Positions 31,036 to 44,400 of a stretch of DNA of 64,000 nt are shown in pieces. Within the stretch, counting starts at the first letter, position 1. Every line of letters begins with the position of its first letter. Where the stretch lies: the NCBI GenBank assembly GCA_033065855.1, contig JAVXUO010003081.1, positions 35,697-99,696 of the forward strand, in the 5' to 3' direction. Below the pieces are notes generated by a model. The model saw only the letters and a program-made list of their open reading frames with translations, ran no database searches and had not been told where the DNA came from. Made by a program: the position numbers and the translations under genes. The DNA comes from Escallonia rubra (taxonomy: Eukaryota; Streptophyta; Magnoliopsida; Escalloniales; Escalloniaceae).

Positions 31036-32808
31036 CCTTAATTCACACTGATCGCCTTTCTTTCTCTATCCCCGTTTCTCTCTCTGTCCATCATTTTTCT
31101 CTCTGTCCCCGTTTCCACCCACGGCGTTCTCACCTCCGGCGACCCCCCTTCACGGCAACCAACGTCCAGCAATACCCTCGTCTTCCCCCCGACGCTGCGC
31201 CACCTCCGGCGACCCTCATAGCCTCACCAACTCTGGCCAGATCTACAACTCGGGTACATATTTTAAACTTGTCTCAATCGTTTGTATTCTTTTATTTTGA
31301 TTTATTGCTTTACTGGATACCACAAATGCAAAAGCATCCACTAAATTCAGCATTCCAAACTCAGATGAATTCCAAACTCAAAAGAAACGAATGATGTGAT
31401 TGTTCCGTTTTAGAGAATGTTTCTTGATTCAGTGAGCTGAATCAACGACATGTTTATAAGCTGTTGTTCTTGTGGATTTGAAGACCATCTAAGAGTTGGA
31501 AAGTGCTTGAACTATTGAGATTTTGCCTATCTGTCTCCTTAGGTTGTATTTTGTTCTACTTGATCTGTACATCAAGTCAACTAGCATCCAAGACCACGAA
31601 GATTGCCACATTCTACCTTTGCACTCATAATTCGTGGTGCTTCATAACTAGAGGAAGTTCAAGTCAACTGTAGGATTATCTCAAATTTTAAGTCCGTAAT
31701 ACAATACCTCTAATAGTTATGAATTTTTTTAGGCTGTGACTGAAATTGAAAATGACAGTTGTTAATAGCATGAGGGTTTTTTAAGTGTTTGCTGTCGTAA
31801 GTGAACACCTTTAACTAGGTTTTACGTGTTAGAGCAGATCCACCAAGGAAGAACTAGATCAAAGAAGGTGAGTAATGTTTAGATCTCTCCTGGTCTAAGG
31901 TAAACATTCCACTTGGAAAGGTGTGAATGAAGGAGATTCAGAATAAATGACAGTGTTTTACTCATTGGCCTTGTTATACCTCCCCCCACCCCCACTCCAC
32001 CCCACACCCCAAAAGAAAAGAATAAATAAGTAAATAAGCATAATGATTCTATAGTAAATTATTGCAAAAACATCCATTAAAAACATCCATTGGCGGAGTA
32101 GTGGTGATCCATAATATATGATGAAATTATTATTTATGATCACCTACACACTTACCCAATATTAGGCTAATATAGGACTTAGTTCTAGTCAAGTTAACCT
32201 AAATCTTAACTGTAAACCATGATGAGTACAACTTGACCTAAAATCTTAGGCTAATAGGACTTAGTTTCAGTCACCTACACATTTACCGACGGACTATAGC
32301 TGGCACCTCATTCCATATGAATTTTCATGAATTAACAACGAACACAAAAACAAAAAGAGCAATCAAATTACATTAAGACACTCAAGAGACAAAGTAATCG
32401 ACAAAAAAGAATTTAGAAAACAGTATCACACCACATACCTAAATAGAGCTCACCAAAAGACCCAATTCAATTTTTTTTGAATTGGTCAAATGTTTTTGTT
32501 TATAATTTACTGGGATGATACGATATAGACTCTTCATTCTTTGTAATCGAGAGTTCTAATTGTTAGACTTCTTTATATCAATTTTTATTCTTTATATAAT
32601 TTTGTTAACTGTGCATTGAACATTTGAGAATTGAGATTGTTGATTGTGCATTAAGCATTTGAGAATTGAGATTGTTGATGGAGGATGAGACCCAATTGTA
32701 TTGAGATATCTGTGATTTAATTCTAATTGTTAGACTTCTTTATCAATTTTCATTCTTTATATAATTTTGTTAATTGTGCATTGAACATTTGAGAATTGAG
32801 ATTGTTGA
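31036..32808 (+). other. CACTA-4 leader and unrecognised interior
   Basis: The CT/CGG-rich leader (31036-31260) passes into about 1.4 kb of AT-rich DNA without a recognisable gene; this may be captured sequence or decayed intron. At 32590-32815 two to three TGAGAATTGAGATTGTTGATG units recur, as at 15000-15090 of CACTA-1. Confidence 0.5.
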
Positions 32809-32814
32809 TGAAGC

Positions 32815-33704
32815 AAGCATTTTTTTGCCTATATCGGCAAGAATTACCGCCGATGGCTGCACGACGCACGGGACCGGGCGAAGAAGATGATGCTCGAGGG
32901 TGCCCCGATGGAAGAGTTGAAGAAATATCCCTCTCATTGGATATCTCCATCTGTATAGGGGCAGATGGTTGATCGGTGGAGGCCTAATCCATCATGGGAG
33001 GCCAAGAGTAGGACTGAGGTAGAGAACAGACATGAGAAAGAACCCACACACACTCCGGAGGGGGGGGGGGGGGGGGGGGTCAGTGGCACACGACGTCATC
33101 AGAACACAAGAATGCTGTTGAGCACCTGGACTTGGCATAGCTCTGACGTATAATCAGATGCACACGAGGAAGAAGGACAAGGACGAGATGCACTAGGCAG
33201 GGGATTATGTTTCAGATATTGCTCGGTGGATCGATGTAAGTTCGAGTCAATTTGTTTAATTTTTGTCTTTGTATTCAATGTTTGTTGCGTAATGCCTTAA
33301 CATATCTTTAAATCACTATTTTTGCAGGCCTCGTATGAACAACTTAGGGAGTCCGAGCAGCAGTTTGGATGCCATCAGTGTCTACAAGTATGAGTACGAA
33401 TACTGGGGCATTAAAGCGATGGCTGGATACACCAGAGGTCGTCAATCAGCCGAAAGGCCGCATACGCGGCATGCCTAACACGACTGCACGTGCCGTGATT
33501 TATTGGAGTGTCCCCACCTCCGCTGCCCCTCCAGAGACACAGGCACTGGCCGCGCAGCGTCCGTTGGACGATGACGAGATCCGCCACATTGCTACGGAGG
33601 TGTTCAGGATGATCCAGGCGCAGAATCAGCAGGGCACTGCTGTTGGATATGCCGAGCCTGCTCCGGATCAACATGATCCAGATCCGGGACTCGGTAACCC
33701 CTGA
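32815..33704 (+). pseudogene. TNPA remnant of CACTA-4 (exons 4-5)
   Basis: The stretch at 32815-33238 matches TNPA exon 4 (FAYIGKNYRRWLHDARDRAK) but lacks its first codons, has stops and an approximately 20-G run at 33061-33080 in the HTGGS codons. The stretch at 33328-33704 matches exon 5 (GALKRWLDTPEVVN), open from about 33369. Confidence 0.85.
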
Positions 33705-34385
33705 TGAGCCCTCTCTTGTGCCCTCCCAGCTTGTACCCCTCCCGCTCTTGTGGCCTCCAGGCTTGTACTCCCCTCCCCTAATCTACTGTATCCGGTTCCC
33801 GTGCCAACCTGAACTATATATATGTACATTTTATTTTTCATTATAGTAAATATTTTTTAAAGTTATATAGTTGTTTTGTGTTTGTTTTAGGGTTAAATAA
33901 TTACTGATGGATCATCAATTATTTATTTGTTGTTAAGAACTTGAATTTGTAATTACAGGGTTGGACATTAAAAAAATAAAACAAATTGACTTTTAGCGAC
34001 GAATTTATTCCGTCGCTAAAAAGTATCCCTAAAGCTCCACTTTTAGCATTGGGAAGTCCGTTGCTAAAAGTCAACATTAAGCGACGGAATTTTTGTCGCT
34101 AAATATTTAACTTTATAAATTATTTTCAAAAAAAAGAAAATAAATTAAAATAGGGAAAATACATTTAGCGACGGAAATTCCGTTGCTAATGTATAAAACA
34201 ATCCGTCACTGAAAGTCCAATATTAGGCAACATATTTTGGAATTCCGTCACAAAACTTTTAGCGACGGACTTTTATACGAGGGACTTTTAGCGACGGGTT
34301 CTCCGTCGCTAAAAGCTTTTAGCGACGGATGCTCTGCTTTTAGCAACGGATCTCCCCGTCGCTAAAAACCTTATTTCTTGTAGTG
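33705..34385 (+). repeat. CACTA-4 3' flank and subterminal repeats
   Basis: The non-coding 3' region is followed by GCGACGG arrays (about 33990-34370) that end in the terminal repeat. Confidence 0.85.
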
Positions 34386-34840
34386 TCTGGGTAGTAGTGC
34401 GGACATCCATCAACATCCACGAGTACGGGCACGAGTACTGGGGGATTGAAGCGATGGTTGGATATAGCAGGGGTCGTCAATAGGCCGAAAGGCCGCGTAC
34501 ACGGCCTCCCCGGTACGACTGCACGTGTCTTGATAAGAATGTCCTCACCCCTCGCTGCCCCTTCACAGACGCAGACACCGACCGTGGGGCGATTGTCGTT
34601 ACAAGAGGATGAGATCCGTCGCATTGCTATAGAGGTATTTAGGATGATCGCAGCGAATAATCAGGTACAACCATTATATATGTTGATTAAACACTCTATA
34701 TCGAGATTAATGCGTCCGTGCCTTTATATGCAGGGCACTGTTGCTGGACATGCCGAGCCGGGTCTGAATCACAGTGCTCTCGTGGACGAGGATGATCAGC
34801 AGGACCCAGATCCGGGACTCACTGACATCAGCCCTTCCCC
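34386..34840 (+). pseudogene. TNPA exon 5 remnant of CACTA-5, part after CACTA-4
   Basis: Continues the exon cut at 30719: residues matching LKRWLDIAGVVNRPKGRVHGLP and, near the end, QQDPDPGL. It contains an inserted segment near 34660-34735. It is non-functional, because the preceding exons are broken. Confidence 0.8.
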
Positions 34841-35652
34841 TCCTAGCTGTTTGTATCCTACTCCCGTGACCCCCCCGACTTGTACTCGCCTCCCCTCACA
34901 TCCCCTACTCTACTGTACCCCGCTCCCGTGCCCTCCTGAACTTTGTATACATTTTATTTTTCTATTAGTATAGAATCCATTCTTTATACATGTGTTGTGT
35001 CTATTTTAGAGTTAAATAATTGCTGATGGATCAGCAATTATTTAACCCTAATGTGCATTGAGAAATATTTCCTGGATTGAGAATGATTGTTGAGAATTTG
35101 TAATTACAGGCTTGGGTATTAAAAAAATAAAAAAAATAATTTTTAAAATTAGTTTGATGTTTAGCGACAGATTTTCTTCCGTCGCTAAAAAGTCTTATTG
35201 GAATAAATGATTTTTTGCGACGAAAGTTCCGTCGATGAAGTTTTAAGCAGCAGACTTTTAGCGACAGATATTTCGTCGCTAAAAGTCATCATTTTTGAAT
35301 ATTTTTTAGTGACAGATAATCCGCCGCTAAATATCAATCCTTAAACTTTTGACGACGAATTGTTCTATCGCTAAATATTTTACGTAATAAATTATTTTCA
35401 AAAAAAAAAAAATTAAAATACGAAAAATACAATTAGTGACGGAATATCCATCGCTAATTGTATTTGTTCGTCCGTCTTTAAAGGTCGAGTTTAGGTGAAT
35501 GATTTCAAAATTCTGTCGTAAAACTTTTAGCAATGTGGTTGTAGGTAACAGACTTTTAGCGACGGGGTGTCCGTTGTTAAAAGTATTTGGCGACAGATAT
35601 ATGACTTTTAGCGACGGGGTGTCCGTCGCTAAAAGCCCTTTTTCTTGTAGTG
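34841..35652 (+). repeat. CACTA-5 3' subterminal repeats
   Basis: AT-rich 3' flank, then decayed TTTAGCGACGGA units (35160-35640) and the terminus CTTGTAGTG at 35652. Confidence 0.8.
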
Positions 35653-38600
35653 TTGGAATTACACTTCAGTGTGGTCCAACACATATATTCTCGTGTGCAT
35701 CCTGCACTTAGCACCCACACCGTGTTCTTGAAAATTGGATAGTAAGTAAAAGCTGGGACGTGTCAAGTGTAAGGTTGTGCAATCGCCGACATTGATTTTG
35801 GAAGAAAACTATTTTTGCTTGTATGAACTCTTCTGGAGAAATCGACGACTTCTTTTCGTGGAAGAGGAAGAAACAAAAAGAAAAAAATAAAATAAAAAAC
35901 ATAACAACATCCTTAATTTCTCCGCGAAGTGTCCAACAACTACAGCAAAAACGAGCTTCGCCACTTTGACTCATCGTCGTTGTCCCAAGCAAAAGCATGA
36001 AAAAATAAATGTGCCTTGTAATTCTCAAGTTGTAGGGCTAGTGTGGAGCTCCCTCGTTTAAGTTTTAATGGTCTGAGTTAGCATATTTTTTAGTGCCTAA
36101 ATCAGAGAGTCTCAGAAATGACATGAAATTGAACGTCAACTTTGCTTTTTCATACATTTTCCACCCTTTTGGTCCAAAAAATTTGACTTTAAACTTAATC
36201 AATTAATTTTTTTTTAAAAAAAGCTCCACCGATGAAATTAGTTTAGTGACTTTAAAGAATCCAAATCCATCACAGCGCATATCTTAAGGTTTGTACCCTT
36301 TGGCTAAGTCATAGTAATCTTTAATTTCATTCCATGTATATGTTTTCGGGATGACCTCAAGTTTCAGTCTACTTCGAGAGGTGAAACGAATGTCTACCTG
36401 TAGACATTAGGTAGGTTTGTGTGTGTGTGAGATATCTTATTAGTTATTATTGTTGTTTATTTTTATTTAGACTTTTATTGCTATTATTGGTCTAGGCAAA
36501 ATAGTAAGTAATAAGTTTAATTAAATTTATTTAGTTCAATCCAATAAGCAGTCCATGCAATTAGCCCAGTTTTAGCAATCCAATCCAACTAGTTGGTTCA
36601 GTTAGTTTAGGCATAAACCATGTCAGATTTTAGACATAGTAACAATATTCGCGATAAATTGGCGATATTTGCGAATTTATCGCGATAAAGTGATAGAAAG
36701 TTCGGGTTCTGCTGATTAATTATAACACACGTCCTGCCAGACCACCCAATGACTCTTGGATAAGTTCAGCAAAAGTAAATACATATAGAATTAAACTACA
36801 CATAATTATGCAGTGCTGCCATACATTCTCTCTCTCATTCTTTTTACCCATCACTTTTGAGTAGACGAGTTCTTACATTTTTGTCATTTTCGTTACATAG
36901 TTTACAAATTTCATACACTTAAACCATTGTAACCTGGACGATTAATTACCGAATTATTCTTGATTTACGATACGAATTTTTTTATTCTACCGAATTATTT
37001 CCGATTCGATGACAAAATTCTCTGAATAATTCTCGAATTCCGTATTATTGTCCATGCCAAATAATTTTCGAATGCCGAATTTGTCACTATGATTTTAGAT
37101 AGGATAGAAGGTCTAGTGCTTGATCTATATTACATTTATTGGTCAATCTCAAAATCTGAATTATCACGTTGTTTTGTATGTGTTTAATGAGAATTTGGAT
37201 TCTTCTCCCTTAGCAGTGGTTTAAAATCGCATCAGATAAGGAGGAGATGAGCAGATTTTTGAATGAACCGGCCAATAAGGGCAAACGAACTGGCCGATAA
37301 GGGTAACTTAAACCATTCAACTTATTTTGGTTTCATATCTTAAAAATATTAGGCCCGACCAAATGGTCTTCTTTTTCATTTTTACTGCACCAGAACTCTA
37401 TAAGAAAGCCATTTGGCTGCTCCAAAATAGAGAGAAAAGGCAGAATTTTAGAGAGAGAAAGATTGTAATCCCAAATCATTTTCCTTGCATCGTGGAGCAT
37501 TTCCAGCCCTCAATCAAGCACTCGAAACAAGTCAAGTCAAGTCAAATCAAGTCGAGAGGTAGCTCGTTCTTCTTTTCTTACTTTTGCCTTTCAAATACTT
37601 ATAGGTTCGTTCAGAAGGTCTTAGACTCATTTTCCTTCCCCTCGACCGCATCCCGGTTTAAAAACATAAAAGCAGAGAAATGAAGTAGAATTCTGGTAGA
37701 AGTAGAATTCTAGTAGCATAAAGTTCTGCTACAGTTAGACTTCTTTTCTAATTAGAATACTAAGACAACTAGAAGTGTTAGTCAGAAAAAAAAAAATTCT
37801 AAGAGTACTCAACTAGAAGAAGTTAAGTCCGCTTAGGTCTCCAAAAGTACGACTGAACCTAGGCCGCGTCACATAGGGTTGGCCAAAACTACATGATTTT
37901 AGTTCTGATTAGTTGTGTCGGGCACGTAGGCTACTCCACTCCCGACATTGAGTTCAAACCAAACATAGGATTATTTTGGGGTTTGTTCTTTTCTTTATTG
38001 ATTTCGATAATTATAGAAATTAACTTAAAACAAGTTAGAGGCTGTGATGGTATGACGAGGTGCCTAACACCTTTTCATCGTAATTTAGTCTTTAAACCCG
38101 AAACACTCTGATTTTGTGTTAGAAGGTTAATTTGAGAAATTTCGAGTTGAATAGGATTTTTCTTGTTCCCCCTTATTATTATTTATTTAAAAATAAAATG
38201 AGATGGCGACCCGAGTTAGACTTGTTGGGTCTAATTTTTGGAGACGATTAACTGTACTATCCTAGTCACAAAATTTGATAATGGCTTGAGTCTCATGACT
38301 TAGTCTCATGACTCTCATTGAGCAGGAGAGTATAGTACGAGAGCACTGTTCATGATGAACAAAAGGCCGATGTTGGGATCCACAAAAGTGGGCATACATA
38401 TATATATATATATATGGCCTATGGGCTGCCGGCTGCGACCTGTAGTCGTGAGGTGGCAACTAAGGGAACCACTAATGACGAGATCCTTGCGTTGGATACT
38501 GTTAATTAATTTTTGTGTGACCAAATCAATTAAGAGAACCAATTTAGGAACAACATGCAAAGTTAATAAAATATATTTTAAGAGTTAAGTCAATATTTAT

Positions 38601-39837
38601 ATGCATCTATCTAGCAAATTAAGCAAGTAAAGAGAAAGAATCATTGGCCTGAGAGACACAATTATTTATTTGATGACTTTAATTCGTTGTTGTCTCTTAT
38701 TGCAAATGATCTAACGCGGAACAACTATTCATGATCTAAGTCATAGGCTCACAACAATATTTTCTCTGATAGCACGATTACAAGAATACTTTCAAACCCG
38801 TCCGAACAAATTATCCACGTATTTGATGTAAAAAATATAGCTTTGTATCAATGTCTCTAGTTTCTCTCTCTCTCTCTCTCTCTCATTTGCCTAACATTGA
38901 ATAAACTGTTCTCTAACCTCTTTTCTCTGCTAGACATTTCTTATTTATTCAAGATGGATAGAAAAAGGTGCAAAACTTCTTTTAGAAAATAAAAAAAAAA
39001 GTTCAGAACCTTTAATACATGTTTTAAATGAAAGGCCACAACCCTTGCATAATTTAATACGGAGGAGCTTTAAACTTTTCAACACCTTGTAAGGATCAGT
39101 TGCGATTTTTCAGACAGCTTAAGCTGAAGTTAGTTGCACCATCTCGCATCAAAATGAGCAACTTCGATTTTAGGAATTTGACTTCTGGATGTAAGGCTGA
39201 ATTTTATCGCTTCTTTTATAAATTAGCTACCCACAAACAAATGATAGTTATTCGCCCACTGGAAATTATACATTGTGAACAAAAAGCATGCATTTTTCAT
39301 AATTTAAGTAGCTGCTATCCAACGAAAATCCAATTTTAAACCAAATAGTCACCAAACAATCTTTCTGTCTGAACCAAGTAAAAGTACAATGACTCGGCTT
39401 AACAAGGCTGATTCGTACCAAGGCATCTACATGCCACGTCACCAAGGAGTTAAGGATTGATCTAAAGACAAGTCTTAGTTTCAAGGCTGGTTCGTCCTAA
39501 AGTAAGGTAGCGATTGTTCATGAAATTGTCAAAATCAACGGCCAAATGACAAGTAGCCAGTTCTGAGCTAAAGAAAGATACACGGATCACTTACATAGGA
39601 CATAAAGTTTTAATTGTGCAACGTGCTATCATGGGAAGAGGTGTAAAAAATGTGGCAGAAGCTGGACCAAAATAGTAGGCAAGAAGTTAAATGAGGCCTT
39701 ATTCAGCCTCAACATGTGGCAATGTTAGATCAAATCGATGAAGCTTAACGTGAGCAAAAGGGTAAAACAAACATGCTGAACTCCAGATTAGATCGACTTG
39801 AGGTTAATGATTGAAAGCACGACTATAAAAGCCATAA
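35653..39837. other. intergenic DNA, no supported gene
   Basis: Open frames are short and lack domains. Near 38195 AGATGGCGACCCGAG resembles the primer-binding region that follows some Ty3 LTRs, and 37300-38190 could be a decayed LTR, but I found no second copy. There is a CT microsatellite at about 38865-38884 and a TA/CATA microsatellite near 38395-38415. Nothing else is recognised. Confidence 0.5.
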
Positions 39838-39846
39838 ATGTATTAA

Positions 39847-40985
39847 GGGCTAATTACACCCATGTCCCTGAGGTTAGGGGGTAATTACAGTCAATGACAC
39901 AAAGTTTCAAAATGTAACATTCCGTGACCAAACACTTTTAAAATGTATCACCCGTATCCATCCGTCAGGGCTCCGTCCAAAAAGTGTACTTTTTTTATGA
40001 TGTCACCATATACGTATTTTTAAAATGACAATACTACCCTTGTACTGTATATACTGAATAAAATTTTAAACCTTAATTTAAAGATTTGGGTTTTGGTTTC
40101 TTCCCAATCTCTGATGTCTTTTTCATGAATTTCTCAATCGGTTTCAAAACCCTAATTTATTTCAATCTCAATCTGCAAAATAGGGTTTTAAAACCCTAAG
40201 TTATCTCAATTTACAAATTAGGGTTTCAAAATGTTCTTAATTTGCAAATTAGGGTTCACAACCTTAATTTTTCTAAATCTGCTAATTAAATTTCAAAATG
40301 TTCTACAAATCTGCAAATTTGCAAATTAATCTGCAAATCTGCAAATTAAATCTGCAAATTAGGGTTCTTAATTTTCTGAAATGCTCTACAAATTAGGGTT
40401 TCAAAATGTTCTTAATCTGCAAATTAATTTAGGCGCTCGTCTTCGATCTGAAGCATCCCGACAGGCGGAGAAACGCCGGTGGTATGCACCATCACCGCAT
40501 CCTCTTCGACAAGAACCATCTGGGCTACTTCGGCAAGGTCGGCATGGGCTACTTCCACTGCCTCCGCAATAAGTTCTACTGCCCCGTCATCAACGTTGAA
40601 CACCTCTGGTCCTTGGTCCCGCAAGAGGCCTGGAAGAAGGCAACTGCAGCGGCGCCGAACCCGTGGTGGACGTGACGCACCGTAAAGGCGTTGTCAACTT
40701 CATTCGCCCACCGACAGCACCGCCAAGGGCCAGGCCAAAGTCATGGCGCACCGGAAAAGGAATGGTGAGCCCTAATTTGGTATCAGAGCATGCTTGTGTC
40801 GAGGGGGAGAGAGAGAGAGAGGAGAGAAAAAAGATAAAAAGAACATAGATATTTTCAGAGAGGAATGAATGGCATTTCAGGGGCAATTAGGTCTTTTTGT
40901 CAACGGACATAAGTGTAATTATTGCAAACAATTGTCCTCGCGTGTAATTACCCCCAAACCTCAGGGACATAGGTGTAATTAGCCC
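39847..40985. mobile_element. Pack-MULE-like element, 1,139 bp, perfect 9-bp target duplication
   Basis: Terminal inverted repeats of about 43 bp start GGGCTAATTACACC (left) and end GGTGTAATTAGCCC (right), sharing the internal CCTGAGGTT block. Both ends are flanked by ATGTATTAA (39838-39846 and 40986-40994), and a 9-bp duplication is the hallmark of MULEs. No transposase is present. The interior holds AT-rich repeats of GCAAATTAGGGTTT (40130-40430) and an L27a ribosomal protein fragment. Confidence 0.9.
40433..40675 (+). pseudogene. RPL27A: 60S ribosomal protein L27a (uL15) fragment captured by the Pack-MULE
   Basis: The frame reads [20 protein letters not shown], then [31 protein letters not shown] and ends at TGA 40673-40675. 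The core block [10 protein letters not shown] and L-W-S-L-V-P are diagnostic of cytosolic L27a. The N-terminal third and the C-terminal part of the protein are missing, and high GC contrasts with the AT-rich left side. No introns interrupt the fragment. It has no start of its own; expression could only be as a chimeric transcript. Confidence 0.85.
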
Positions 40986-41005
40986 ATGTATTAATTAATG
41001 CTTTT

Positions 41006-41410
41006 TGTTGCTGCTTAAAATATGTCCCGCGTACGTTGCGGAACCCGAGCCTGGACCGATGACCTGCAAGACAGAAAACGAGTGACCGCCGGGTGGGGTT
41101 CCCGGCGGAGAACTCTCCGATGCTTAAGTCAGAGCGCAGCTGCATGGTAATGACTCTGAAAAAGCATGAATGTGTGTAGTTGTGTAGTCGTCCCTTTTAC
41201 CTGGGGGGTAGACCCCTTTATATAATGGTAGGAAGAAGAGCCCTAGTAGGACTTGAATGTGAACAAATCCAATTAGGATTGTATTAGGATTCTAGAGAAT
41301 CACGTGTCTATCTTTGATGATAGAGTCTTGATAAGATAATCCCCAATGTCCTAGTATGACTGAGAGTGCCGGTATTCCCCAATTATTGGGAGTATATTTG
41401 AGATATATCA
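41006..41410 (-). repeat. 3' LTR (element orientation)
   Basis: 405 bp, nearly identical to 45538-45942. On the minus strand a strong TATATAAAGGGG promoter motif is present (near 41210-41225). Confidence 0.92.
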
Positions 41411-44400
41411 TAAGCCCCCCACTTCCTTAGCCAAAATGTTTGGCTGAGGAAGTTTATACCTGGTGTCTTGAGACACACGTTAGATTTGTAAAGGATTCTC
41501 CATCCGCTTGTAGGGGTAATAATATTTCTCTACTCCATGTACTCGGACCTAAGCTCTTAGGAGCTTAAGCCTTGGAACTTTGCCCGAGTAGGATGCTAGA
41601 ACTCTAGCTCTTGAGAGCTAGGTCTTTCGAATGTCGCTTAAGTAGGCTATTCGGAATCATCTTTGGGAAGATGAATAATGGGATCTCGAGATCCATTAAA
41701 GGCTGTGCCCCACGTTAGCCTCTCTAGAGAGAGGACACAGAGCTGTGCATGCAAGTTGTTGCATGTGCTAAGTGTTTGAATGTCCCCTTGAGGGGTCACC
41801 TCTCCTGTGGAGGGTGTTTGTTTTGTGCAAGTGTGTGTTCTTTAGCTTGAGCTGACCACATCATGCTTGCGTTTTACTTTGACACGAACCCTTATCGTCA
41901 GCTAAGGGCTGGCAAAGAAGCCTCGCACTCACGCTCGGCCAGGTTTCGAATTAACAAAACAGGGTAGGGCGACGAACTCCCACATGGTTTTGCCGTTTCT
42001 CGGGCTAGAACTAAAGCTAGACCGTGTCAGATAACACTTGTGTGCTATCATGTCACCCTTGAGGGTGTTCGTCCCTTGAGGGACCGCCCTAGAGGGCTAG
42101 TGGAACGTAGAGTTCTGATAAGTGCCCTTGAGGGGGAATGGAACATGGAGCTCATGTAAAATACCCTCGGAGGGTTGACGGAACTTAGAGTTCTCGTACG
42201 CGCCCTTGACGGGGAATGTAGCTCATGTAAATGCCCTAGGGGCTGGACGGAACTTAGAGTTCTCGTCATACGTGCCCTCGGGGGCAGATAGAGCGCAAAG
42301 TGCTCTGATTCACTAGTTGCATTAGTAGCATGCGCTGGTGCGAATATTTAACCGTTGATAGTCGGTCACTGTATGACCGGATACACAATGTCGAGGCGGC
42401 ATGATACTGCAGCAAAAACCCTAGGCGTGATCTTTAAGTCACCGGGTGCTGTGAATTTGTTCCTTGCTTATGAGGTGATTTTTGTGTCACTGTTGATGCT
42501 CGCGAGCGCAGTATAAACCCTTACAACATGAAAAAGTACGTGACTGAAAAAATAGCTTTTGAAGCAACAAAGCACATGAACTTAAAAGTGCAACTATGTT
42601 TTTAACATATGATTGAGAGCGGTGTTCAACACCGAGGCCCTATTAGGGCTTTGTTGGTTAGCCGACAGGGGTGTGCTGCACTGCGTGTCGCAGGTGAGCT
42701 TAATATGTCATAGCAGTCGGATGTCCCGACTTGTGACGTGCTTGCACTAATGGACGTGAGTAGATAATGCTAGACAAAAAATAAATATAAGTCTAGGTAA
42801 TATACGAGCACATAGGAGAAGCAGTCCTTAGGAGGCTTGCTAGTGCCTAGAATCGTAGTCGTTTAAATTTTAACGACGTGCCAGAAAATACAACATGTGT
42901 GCATGCTTTAAAGAATGCGCAGCATACGCGAATTCATGAGACCGTGTAAGTCTTCTATTCAAATACGTGTTACAAAAAGCTTAATGCTTGAAGGATTCGT
43001 GGCATATGTCAAATAAATAAGACCATGGGGGTCTAAAGCATAAATAGGCCTTTTTGAACGTTAATACCTTTAAAAGTATGTGACCTAAGGTAAATAGACG
43101 AGACCTTTTGGGTCTAGACGTAAACATGCAGTTTTTATGGGGGTTAAAACATCAATGCTTTAACAAGGAAGGAGTGCACCTTATTTGGATTGAGGGAGGT
43201 CTGCCCATTTTCTCTCTTACGACGAAAGTGAATGTTTTGACGGGTGTACTGCTGCCCGTAACCGTCCGCCACTTGGGCCGTAGCGGCGAAGATGGAATTT
43301 AGGCCTGTGACTGTCTGCTACCCGTGACTGTCCGCCATCGGTATCACGACGTGCAGTCTTGACACTGCCGCGTTGATGGTCGCCATAGCGTGCGGCGGAG
43401 TGGGATGGCGACGACGTGGTTGTTCAGGGCTCCTCTCTGGACGGATGGTGACGGAGGGGTTGTCTAGAGAAAGGATGGCCGCGGTGGCGCGGATCTGGAC
43501 CGGAGGGCGGCGATGGCGTTCCCAATCTGTTGCGAATTCGGCTGTGTGGCTCCGACGCTCCGTCCGGCGCCGGTGCTGGTGGCGGTGGAGCTGCTTCTTC
43601 CTCTTCTATTCCTTTTATATATTTTTTTTGTTGCCCCATCAATTTTGCGGCGGCTTGTGACGTTGGTAACTCCGGTGGCGTTGCCTTTTGTCGTGGTGGT
43701 GCCGCGGAGGTTATGGTGATGGCGGTGGAGCTGCCTGGTTGCCGTCGGTGGTGTGCATCTTGACGGGATGACAATGGCAAAGTACTGCCACGCGGCGCTG
43801 CCAATCGCGGCTTGGGCCTTCGGCGCGTCCGTAGTTTTTTCCGGTCTCTCTCTCTCTCTCTTCATTGGTTATTGTTGTTTGCTTGTTTCCGATTGTGATG
43901 GAGGCAGTGGCGCTGCCTGGTTGCCAACGGTGGTGCGCATCTCAATGGCGGCGATCTGGAGGTGAAGTCCAAATTTTACGGCGGCGCTGCAATGAGGGCA
44001 ACTTCCCATGGCCGCGGCGACGCAGATCTGGAGCAAGGATGGCGTTGACTGAACCGAGAGGACTCATGGCACCGTGTTTGACCGACGTATTGTCGCCTGT
44101 GACGACAAGCGGGCTCCTGTCTGGACGGATGGTGGCGGCTGGAGGAGTTAGCACCATGCCGATGGACGATAGAGTCAGCGCCACAGCGGAGGCCGGCGAA
44201 ATAGATATCGGAAGAAGGCACTAGCGTGTACTGGATAGGCTTGATTTCGGCTGGTGTGGCAGTCGCCTGGAGGCGTCGCCACTTCCGATCATGGTGAACG
44301 GCGCAGTGAGGCCGCGACGGTGCGGCACCGGTGCACAGCGGTGATGATCTCTCTTCCTTTTTTTTTTTGGGTGGTTGTTGCATCTGCTCTGGTAACTTCA

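Larger units (their letters stand above)
30720..34385 (+). mobile_element. CACTA-4: deleted CACTA element nested in CACTA-5, 3,666 bp
   Basis: CACTACAAGAAAA starts at 30720 and TTTCTTGTAGTG ends at 34385. The flanking duplication TCT is perfect (30717-30719, 34386-34388). The 5' subterminal repeats run to about 31035, followed by a CT-rich leader with donor GGGTACAT near 31250. No TNPD remains; only a truncated TNPA is present. Confidence 0.92.
3606..35652 (+). mobile_element. CACTA-5: old CACTA/En-Spm element, host of nested MULE and CACTA-4
   Basis: The right end is a clear CACTA terminus, CTTGTAGTG, ending at 35652 after GCGACGG-type subterminal repeats. The left end at 3606 is decayed: TTCTATAAGAAAAAGGG aligns with the consensus CACTACAAGAAAAAGGG with three changes. 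Between them the order of parts is the same as in CACTA-1: subterminal repeats, CT-rich leader, AATTA array, hairpin, TNPD remnant, TNPA remnant, subterminal repeats. Its own DNA totals about 6 kb; the rest is the MULE (5845-28115) and CACTA-4 (30720-34385). The 3-bp flanks (TAA left, TTG right) do not match, so the left boundary or later mutation leaves the target duplication unresolved. Confidence 0.7.

Noticed and set aside
37300-38230. Possible LTR followed by a GATGGCGACCC primer-binding-like sequence
   Set aside because: No second LTR, no target duplication and no coding remnant found; noted only as a possibility.
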